From the NCBI RefSeq assembly GCF_947507565.1, contig NC_089185.1, positions 1,736,001 to 1,800,000 on the forward strand: a stretch of 64,000 nt of DNA, given 5' to 3'. The notes below the pieces were generated by a model. The model did no database searches and was not told the DNA's origin. It saw nothing but the letters and a program-made list of their open reading frames with translations. The DNA comes from Oscarella lobularis. Taxonomy: Eukaryota; Porifera; Homoscleromorpha; Homosclerophorida; Oscarellidae. Of this stretch, positions 44,073 through 52,700 are shown piece by piece. Within the stretch, counting starts at the first letter, position 1. Each line of letters begins with the position of its first letter. Made by a program: the position numbers and the translations under genes.

Positions 44073-46839
44073 TCAAATGAGCATGACGTCATCCAAATCT
44101 GAAATGTGTTTTTTGACATCTACAGCCTCTTCTTCAATACTTTGTCGCGCCAGGAAAGCTTTTAACCAACCTTTCTCGACTTTTAAGATGCCTTCGCGTC
44201 TCGGATCGACAAAATCCCACCCCTCAAACTTCCGCTGTTTTTTACGCGAGGGCACCTCGCTTTCCATGATTTTCTCTACCATTTTATAAATGTCTTCCTT
44301 AGATGATCGTGTTGAGTGCGACGAAATCTTCGAAAGCCCCAAGGCTTCTTCAAACTGTCTTCCTCTTTCAAGTATTTTTAAGGCAACCTCAGACACAAGG
44401 CCTAAGTGAGACTTTGTCAAATTTGCTCCGCTTGAGCGTACCGAATTTTTAATAATTCTAAAATGATCCTTATTTAGAAAGAAATAATGGCCTGCTATGG
44501 TCTTACAGATTATAATGCTCGATCAGCTCATCTATCGGCTTTCCTTCTCCAACTGTTCCTGTCATGTTAACGGTACGGAAATTGACGTGCGTGTTTGCTA
44601 TGTCAATTGGCCAGTCTGCCGCAACATTGGCAATGAAATTGGCAGCTTCATTGGCATAGTTAACTCTGTGGCCTCCCAGCAAATGAAGAAGCCAAAAGCG
44701 CCACATTCGAAAGATTTCAGGTCCGTTCTCCAGTCGTATTGCTCCACGAAGATTATTGTACAGAAAACCCATATGGAGAACGGCCCTGTGGTGCATGTAG
44801 ACTTCATCAATCTCATTCTCAGGAAAAGGTGGGACTGCTACTGCAATCGTTTGGTGTACGATATTCTCAGCCTGCCTCTTTAGCCACTCTAATTCATCTG
44901 CTTCCGAAACATGACAGGTTTCAGATGCTGATTTCATCCCAAAATACGTGCATCAGGCAGCAGTAAGATGGGCTTCAAAGACCTAATGCACGATTGACTT
45001 GATAACAGGTATCCCTTTCCCGCTGAAATGAGACTCACGTGTGTAAAAAATTCGTCAGAAGGCTGAAACTTTTTAGCGTCTTTTTGAACAGACTGACGTT
45101 GAACTAATTCCTTTAGGTAACAGAGAGACCCTGGGCACTTCTGTTCACCCCACAAACTCTCCAGGCACAAACCGAGGCATTCCCAAATGAAATGAAAGTC
45201 TCCTATTTGAAAGTCATTTGACGAAAGAGAAAAATTTGTTTTTCCTTTAAGCATTACCGGGGGATTCTTTAGCCCAATGCAGGCTGTTGAAGTATGATGG
45301 CTCTGGCATCCTAAGACGCTTTACCCCGCGAATGTTCTTACACGTTAATTGGTCTCCAACAATGGCCTACATGTAAGTCATCAACTCAACGCACAATAAG
45401 AATTTTTTGTCCTACCAATGGAGACATGTCATTCTTTTTTAAATCTGACGCACACTTTTCTAGCACTTCAATGTTTCCATCGGTCCGTTCTTCGTTAACG
45501 TCGACTATCTTCAGAGGAGTAACTGTTGGTTTGACAGGCTTCTTATATGGTTGCGACTTGTTGCTGACGCTTTGAAGATGTGAAAATGCAGAAAAATTTT
45601 TCGTGAGGAAACAAAGTATGAATTCTTTGCCCGCGTCAAGCAATTGTATGCTGTCGTCACCAGATGGAAGAATGTCGGCTGGACTCAATTCGCAGCGGGA
45701 TGTAACCTTCAGGCAACAATTTATTTAATTATTTTTTCAAGAAGTGAAGATTGACACCTCTCGACGTCGAATAAAGGGAGTAGATGCAGCGCTGGTTGGA
45801 GGAAAGTCGATTATCAATCGTGTGGACCTCATGTCCCACCTTTCAATATGCTTTTCTGTGAAACATTAATTAAAAAATCGGACGCCTCCCAGAGATGCTG
45901 GATGCTCACCAATCCTTTCGTGTGCTACGTTCTTTGTCATGTTCAAGTTGTCCTATGTCAAAATACGGGTGTGGCCGTCGGGCAATTCCGGAATTGACGA
46001 CCCAGCAGCAACGGTCTTTAGATGATTCCAACATTGACTGTACGACGTTGCAAGTCCAAGAGCATCTGTTGCAGTCATGACCTGATCAAAATGCGGTGCA
46101 AAAAGCGGTCACCCAATCTGTTTTGCGGCTCACCTTTTTGCTAGCTGCGTTACTTAGAAGAAACATAGAGTGAGCGAGGCAAAAACTTTTAGCTCCTTTT
46201 GCAACTTGTGAACGGTGCCTCATCATCATTGTCAGAACCAAATACACGGAAAAATCGTCGTGGTCAGGGCCAAGAGATTTGTCGTATCTCATGGGCGAGG
46301 CAATGACGTCCGAAATGATTTTGAAGAGACTGGGAGCAAAGTATTTCATTTGGTCAATTTTCTTTTGAACGTCGGTCACTGAGACATCATCGCCCAACAA
46401 CAACATAAGACGCTCCATTTCCATCGACAATTGGCGACTGGCAGAGACCCAGTCAACTTCTATGTCAGTCTGAGTTCCAGCTAAAAGAAGACGTTTTATT
46501 CAAAAAAGCCACTCGCGTTGTACCTTCTCTGAAAGCTTTTTGTGCTGTAATTTTCGGACGCTTTCGAATTCCCGTATAGACCCAGCTAGAGCCTCGCTTT
46601 TCTCGTCCAGACTGAGGAAACGCTTTCCGAACGATTCGTCCAATCTCCACGTGGCTTAAATTAGGAGAAAAACGTCTACGAATAGCCGCCTGCACTTCTG
46701 AAACATCTATGGCGTCGCTGTGGCCGCTCGCGTCCAGGGAAGACTTCAGCCTAAGGTATGAACGAGTGCTTAGTGCTTTTGCGTGCACGAGATCGATCGT
46801 GAGACCTTACCACGCGCAGCGATCTTCTAAACTCTCCAT
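44073..46839 (-). CDS. DUF6589 protein with RFX-like N-terminus, candidate transposase
   Basis: ATG 46839 (MESLEDRCAW); exons 46811-46839, 46524-46750, 46134-46480 and 46081 downward join in frame with 43-60-nt introns. Residues about 30-75 (VSEVQAAIRRRFSPNLSHVE, GRIVRKAFPQSGREKRGSSW, VYTGIR) resemble an RFX-type winged helix. Then come MERLMLLLGDDVSVTDVQKK, VDVNEERTDGNIEVLEKCAS, AIVGDQLTCKNIRGVKRL, GDFHFIWECLGLCLESLWG, VYMHHRAVLHMGFLYNNLRG and IDELIEHYN, then (after an intron) IIKNSVRSSGANLTKSHLGL. G-D-Q-L-T-C-x-x-I-R-G, G-D-F-H and the E-H-x-N block are hallmarks of DUF6589. I infer a possible D-D-E triad (D of GDQL, D of GDFH, E of IEHYN). One junction near 45,860-45,900 does not keep frame with the splice sites I tried, so this copy may have one lesion. 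Stop at 44,073. Confidence 0.75.
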
Positions 46840-47085
46840 AAACGTAGAGTTAGGGCAAAAACTGGAGAAGCAGAGTCAACTAAGTAGGTGTGACTAGCGT
46901 GCATCGAGTTGGAGGCCAATCGAATTTGGTAGGTGTCGCGCCACATATTTAAACAGTGACATGGCCAACCGCGCCCCCAAAAGGGGGCTACACGTGACCT
47001 ATGACAGAGACGAATAGTACCAGGCCCTTCTCCTCCCCGGGTTTATCCGGGATCAGAGGAGAAGGGCCTGGCGCACGCGAGGCTA

Positions 47086-47375
47086 AGAAAAAGGAGTACA
47101 CTCAGCCCAAAGTTTTGGGCGTGGCACTAACGCGCGCGTTATGACCCGGAGAGCACTACGTGTCATTCAAAAGTAAAGAGATTCGTTGTCCGATCGGGTT
47201 ACCCATGTATTTGGGACTTTTCTTTCGAAGCAATCAGCCGAGACCGATCGAGAAAGAGCAACACGAGAACAGGCTGATCATGCCATTGGGCGAAAAATCC
47301 CAGAAACAGCGTCGAGCTAGCCTCGGACCCAAGCCTCTCCCACGAACCTTGTCAGCGGGGAGAGGCGTGGTACCT
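47086..47375. repeat. Duplicate of the 40.24-40.53 kb segment, including a hairpin end
   Basis: After the 8-bp duplication, 47,094-47,317 matches 40,275-40,471 (landmarks: CGATCGGG, CCCATGTATTTGGG, GAGACCGATCGAGAAAG, GTCGAGC). At 47,318 TAGCCTCGGACCC starts a second copy of the related terminus, with a hairpin at 47,329-47,370 (CCAAGCCTCTCCC ... GGGAGAGGCGTGG). Similarity to 40.5 kb ends at about 47,380, so only the tip is preserved. Confidence 0.7.
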
Positions 47376-48859
47376 CATAAAAGAGATGTATCCAAAATCT
47401 TGCGCCTGACCCTCGCAGCTGCCCCACCATGCCTCAATCCTCTAAAGCACACGTCTTCATTGCAAGTTTAAATGAAATTTATCGTCAAATCTGATTTACC
47501 GTAGATTTTCCATAAAGAAAGCTATTCCTATTCTGTCCTCTCATGTTGTCTTCATCTTCGTCTCTAAGAAACGGTTGCAGAAACGCGACCCTCGTGCTTT
47601 CCGTACCTCTGCCTGCTCTGAGGATGAGAGGAAGAGCTGGACGAGTTCACGCTATAAAGCCAATTACACAGGCAAGTAGTAAGATAATTGTAGACTTGTT
47701 ACACACTTCATGTAGTACCAAGCAACAACTCCAGGATCGCTGTTAGTTGTACCGACCTCCAGCCATAAATGCGCCGAGAGTAGCTGCATTTAGATATTGT
47801 AAGTTTAGCTCTGTTATAAATGATATGAACACATACAGTGCACCCACGCATAAACTTCCCAACTTTAAAGCGCGCTAGCATCCGCGTCGTTCATCGTGCG
47901 TCATCGGGAATGACATCATTGGAATCCTCTGTCCCGTAAGATTCCAATGATGTAAGGCACGTAGGCGTTCGACGAAGTACACATATAAAGGTCACGTGCT
48001 GCTATGTGATTGGCTCGTAACGTACGCGACCGTTAGGTTCCCCTGGTGACGCCTAGCGCGCTAGCACTACTGCGATACCGTTTCTCCGTTTTTCGCCTAT
48101 TACGAGGCACAGTTTGCTAGCAATAGATTAGAGAAGATTCAGGAAGTACCACAGTAATTAGTTAAGTGCGCTTTACTGCATTTTTGGTGTCGAAGGCCGT
48201 GCGCGCGTTAGCCACGCCCATGACAACAAAGTCGCAAACTGTAACTTCGAAACTAGGCAAAAGATCAAAAATCGCCTCGACCAAAGTTTTAAGTATTCTT
48301 TTTAATGCTTTTTCGCGTGGGCGCCAGATCGCGAATCGGAGCGTAGACTCTAGAAAACGGTCCCATAAGGCCATAGCAACGATACTTTAAAGCGTAATTG
48401 TAGGCAAACGAAATCGCCGAAGGGAAATCGCCTCGAACGATCTTTAGAAAAGAGTATTTCGATGCGTTTTGTAGAAAGAACTAGGCTAGTTGCTAAGGAA
48501 TCGACGCCATAAAACGTGTAAATGTACTTTTGCACTATCATGAAGGATTACTCGATCAGCATGCATGCTATCGACTAATCCTTCGACCAAATCTTAGAGA
48601 AATCATGCTACTATCGTTGCGCGTTTGCGAAACGATGGTGCGTCTTTCTCATTTTGAATTTCGCGGCCAAGTCCGGGGAAGGGTCACGTGGGAAGCTTAT
48701 GCGTGGGTGCACTGTACCCGTCTATGCATCCCTGTATGGCAAACCCATACTATTTACACGTACAATAATCCATTCACAGTGTTAAAATTTGTAGGCAAGC
48801 AACGTACTCGACCGATAAAACACCCTATAGACAAAAACAATTAATCGATTAATCAGCCC
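47376..48859. other. No recognised gene; two strong hairpins
   Basis: Hairpin 1: ACATCATTGGAATC (47,913-47,926) pairs with GATTCCAATGATGT (47,940-47,953). Hairpin 2: a palindrome from GAAGGATTA (48,542) to TAATCCTTC (48,584) centred on AGCATGCATGCT. A TATA-like CATATAAAGGTCACGTG lies between them near 47,980. Open frames of 60-100 codons show no family features. The two hairpins could be the tips of a small element of about 670 bases, but their sequences differ from each other. Confidence 0.45.
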
Positions 48860-49464
48860 AATTAAATAAATCATACGGTTTCAGCTTGTCGTGTCCGTTC
48901 ATGTGCCATAAGAAGTAGGGTCCCTAATGTCTTGTACGTCATTAGCAATTAAGGCCACAGAAGAACACCTTTTATATTCGCCTTTGCAACCAAACGAATC
49001 CTTCGAAGGCGTGCACCGTCGGGATCGATCTGACGACATATAGCCATCGCGAGGTCTTTGTTATAGTACAACGTTAAAACACAGACATAACTACCTTAAA
49101 ATAACCTTGCGACGGATAAAATGACGACGCTAATGGAACCTTCTTCACATCGCTCTGCACCCAATATCCTTTCCTCCGGTGAGCTTCTCTGCCTAAGCAA
49201 TAGCTATTTTGCGTAAACAACGCATCTACAACACAGCACACTAAGAGTAATTGCAGCTTCAACTTCTTCAAGGGGAACAGTGAAATTGCGTCGTTTGAGG
49301 CCCAGAATCTTCAATTTCGTCTTCAGCTGGTTCACAGTCACAGGTACGCAGTGTCGACGACGCAAAAATACCCATATCTCCTGATCCGTTAATCGGTCAT
49401 AAAACAAATCCTGAAAAGCCGCAGAAACCGCTTGGTCGTGCCAATCGATTACAGCGGTGGCCAT
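48860..49464 (-). pseudogene. Integrase-core gene relic (N-terminal part)
   Basis: From ATG 49464: LTDQEIWVFLRRRHCVPVTV, then NQLKTKLKILGLKRRN (helix-turn-helix), then EAHRRKGYWVQSDVKKV, DLAMAICRQIDPDGARLRR and GPYFLWHMNGHDKLKPYDL. This is the N-terminal half of the integrase-core proteins common in animal genomes, up to the first catalytic segment (normally WHMDGYDKLKPYG). The catalytic Asp is Asn here, and the rest of the core is missing at about 48,860. Several frame changes occur; a different subfamily from the gene at 58-61.5 kb. Confidence 0.6.
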
Positions 49465-49494
49465 GTTTTAATTGATTGATATCAAGTGGGGAGT

Positions 49495-49605
49495 AGTAAG
49501 TTCTAAGAAGTGCGAAGTACGAAGGAAGAAGTGAGAAGTGAGACTAAGTACTACGAAGTGAGAAATGAGAAGTGAGAAGTAGGAAGTAAAAAGTGAGAAC
49601 CCCGT
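49495..49605. repeat. Purine-rich degenerate tandem repeat (GAAGTGAGAA)
   Basis: About ten imperfect GAAGTGAGAAGT-type units of 7-14 bases, nearly free of C on the plus strand. It lies just outside the 3' end of the Helitron. Confidence 0.75.
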
Positions 49606-49700
49606 ATCGGCGACCGTAGGTAGAGCAGAGGGCGTATTCCGGTGCCTTCAATTGGTATCTCTTTTTATAACGCTGAAAACCCAAACTTCTTTTAGAAGAA

Positions 49701-49732
49701 CTAGCTGTCTAATACCCGGCTACGCCGGGTAT
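49701..49732 (-). other. Helitron 3' terminus: hairpin and CTAG
   Basis: On the minus strand ATACCCGGC GTA GCCGGGTAT forms a 9-bp stem with a three-base loop. It is followed by TAGACAG and the terminal CTAG, with T next outside. In Helitrons this hairpin acts as the transposition terminator; misreading it allows capture of flanking sequence, here beginning with the purine-rich repeat at 49.5 kb. Confidence 0.85.
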
Positions 49733-49776
49733 TTCTGGTGACGTATAAGTTGTAATGTGACAGAGGTCGGAGGAAT

Positions 49777-52700
49777 TCAGTGAAAGATTTCGTGGTATAC
49801 AATATTCTTTGTTTTGTTGTCGTGAGTTAGGACGTAAAGATTGTGAGGAGAATGGACACGGGAACAGGCGACATAGAATTGTCCGTGGGAAAAGCAGTGA
49901 GTTAGGAGTGATAGTCCTACGATGTCTAAAGTTTGACCTTGAGCTTTGTTGATTGTCATGGCAAAGGATAGTCTAATAGGAAATTGCAGTCGTCTAAAGG
50001 GTATTGTGGTGTCAGTGGGAATGAGAGGTATGCGAAAAATGAAGACGTGTTGTCCTTGGTACTGGCCAAGGGCGATAATGGCCTCAATGACATTGTGTCT
50101 AAGTTCATGGATGATTAGCTTGGTGCCGTTGCAAAGTTTAGGGGCATCGAGATTACGTAGAAGGATAACGGGAACACCTTTCTTTAGACGTAGTATATGC
50201 GGAGGAAAACCAGGGGGGTCAAGGGAATTAAGAAGTTCTGTGGGAAAAAGTACTGCTCCGTCATCGTCAACTGGAGTGTCCATCGAGGGGTATTCTTTAA
50301 GTTCGGTTGGTATTTGGTCAAGTAGAGAGTCGTTAATTGTCGCAATTGCATCGTTTGTAGGTGCAAGAATTGCTCGTTTCGATAACCAGCTTTGGTCGGT
50401 GAAATTAGCGGCGAGGTCGGGAAAAACGGCGTTTTCAAGTTGTTCGGGAGAGTAAATAGGATTTCCGTACGGAATTTCGAGAAAGTTGCATTCGTCTGTT
50501 GGGATTTCACCGTTTCCTATTCGCAGAAGGAGGTCGGCGTATTGGCCTGCGAGAACGTCATTTTCGAGGTGCACTCTCATATTTGTGCGGAGATGCAAGG
50601 TTCTTACGGTTGGCCAGAGTGTTCTAGATGCTTTCAGAGACGCCTGTAATTGGTCAAGACGCGTACCTCTAGGCACGATTGGGAGGGTTTGACGAAAGTC
50701 GCCTGCTAAGAGAAGAGTGAGGCCGCCCATCAAAGTGTCGTTTTGCCGAATGTCTCGGAGCGTGCGATCAAGAGCTTCAAGAGCGCGCCTATGGGTCATA
50801 GTGCATTCGTCCCAGACAATCAGTTTAGTGCGTTGAAGAAGTCGAGCTTTAACTGTGCCTCTTTCGATGTTGCAGGAGGGGTGGTCTTCCTTGGAGAGGT
50901 CTAGTGGTAATTTGAAAGTAGAGTGAGCCGTTTTACCCCCCTGAAGGAGAGTGGCGGCAATTCCGGAAGAGGCCACTGCAAGTGCAATTTGTCCCGAGGC
51001 TCGAACTTTTGCGAGAAGAAGATTAAGAAGGTAGGTTTTTCCCGTTCCCCCTGGCGCGTCAAGAAATATGATTCGGCCCGTCAAAGGCTGATCGGTTTCT
51101 GTGATATTGGAGCAAATGGCATCGTAGGCTTCGTGTTGGTCGGGGCTAAGAGTCGGGGTCCTGGTCTCAATAATGTGGTTCATTTCGCGAAGGTTATACG
51201 ACAGTTCTGCTAATATTTCTTGCGGAGTGTTATCTGCTATGCCTTGAGAACTTCGGTCGGGAGATTGTATGCCGTAGTGAGAAAGTGGCTTTCCGCTAGG
51301 AAACGATAGGAGCTTGTCTTCAATGTATATTAACGCTTGGTTGAAAAGGATGTCGGAGAAAGGCAAGTCGTTTTGAGATAACAGTTGTCGTCGGCGATGC
51401 AGAAAATTCTCTGACATGGGTTCTTTGTGGGCTTCCCACAATGCAGGAGGATCGGCGACAGAGCACATGTGAAGCATGATGGCAAACATGTCACGAAGAT
51501 TTCGTGGCATTTGGGAAACTGCGGCTTCGGTAAGTGCATTGTGCCAGTGATCGTCGCTTTCCAAGAGTCCCCTGTGCTTGCAGGCTTCTTGGTAGGTAGG
51601 ATACACCGTTTCATTGAAGGTGCGCAATGCTTCGAAGCTGGTCGGACCTCGGACAGTGTGGAGAAGAAGGCGTAAGTGGTAGCATTCGGTGTCGTTCGGA
51701 TGAACGGTGTAGACTCGCCCGAGGCAGTCGGATTCATAAATTAGCGGATATCCTTCGACGCACTGTCCTCGTTGCCGGCGGCGCCATGATTTGCTTTGCC
51801 ACGTGTAGTATTTGGGTACATCCACGTATAGAAGTGTTCGTGCAAAGGCGTCCTTTTGGCAGAGCGCGAAGAATTCTGTGAGAGTGGTTTTGGGAGGTTG
51901 CTCTGCTTGATCAGCGGCATTTTCGGCATTAAAGGTCACCCTTTGGCCATTTTCTAAGTGGACGTGCAGCTTTTGGACAGCGGGGTGGTGATGGTGAATG
52001 GGAAATGCGCATATTCTCCAGACAGCTTCGTTTGTGCTGATGTACCTGGCTGCTTGGAAACAGGTAATTTCGTCGTTTGTGTCTTGCGGTCGCACGCCAA
52101 AGACTGCCATATCTTGTCCTTTATGTACATATTTGCAAATGTATTTGACGCTTTTGACGGAATTGGAGATTTCGACGTTGATGTGGCATTTGAATGTGCG
52201 AAGAAGAAAGGGGTTGTAGGGAACAATCCATCGGTTGTCGACGGTGCGTCCCGGACTTAGTTCTGCGGTGTTACCTCCTTGATCGGCAGAACGACGTCTG
52301 TAAAGAGGATAACCGTTTTCTCCCGTCTGGGTTTCGGAGGCAAAGTCTCTTGGATACTTTTTTGTGCACCTGCCGTTTTCCATGCACGGGGAAGACATGT
52401 TCCGTTCGCCACATGGTCCGTGGACCATGTGCTTTTTTACCAGTTCATAGAGGATGGGGTCGGCTTCGGGATCGGGTAGTTCAGCTGAAATGACTTTGTC
52501 AATATCATCGGGTCGAACTTTTTCGTACAGCCAAGTTAGCAAGTGTATATGAGGCAAGCCCCGTTTTTGCCACTGTATGGCATAAGCGTGGCAACGGACT
52601 TTGCCGAAGATTTCTTTGTGATCCATCAAGTCCATGAGTTTTTCGACTTTTTGCTTGAATACTCGTGCTGTGATGTCTTGGCGGTCGGCGGGAGATTGGC

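Larger units (their letters stand above)
41974..47085. mobile_element. RecQ/DUF6589 transposon with terminal-hairpin inverted repeats
   Basis: The 174-base inverted termini (41,974-42,147 and 46,912-47,085) start TAGCCTCGCGTGCG and differ at about three positions. The flanks carry an exact 8-bp duplication AGAAAAAG (41,966-41,973; 47,086-47,093). The related sequence at about 40,266 shows the same site with a single AGAAAAAG, i.e. an empty site. Just inside each end lies a hairpin (41,991-42,042) with stem CCAGGCCCTTCTCCTC and an inner CCCGG/CCGGG stem. The 5.1-kb interior holds a RecQ-like helicase (+) and a DUF6589 gene (-), convergent, each starting just inside a terminus. Termini, target duplication and gene content define a DNA transposon that I cannot place in a named superfamily. 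Confidence 0.9.

Noticed and set aside
44073-46839. DUF6589 element as a KDZ (Kyakuja/Dileera/Zisupton) transposon
   Set aside because: I see none of the KDZ cysteine clusters or its catalytic motifs; the diagnostic blocks are those of DUF6589.
47318-47375. A complete second RecQ-type element after 47.3 kb
   Set aside because: Only the terminal hairpin is preserved; no RecQ or DUF6589 coding sequence follows.
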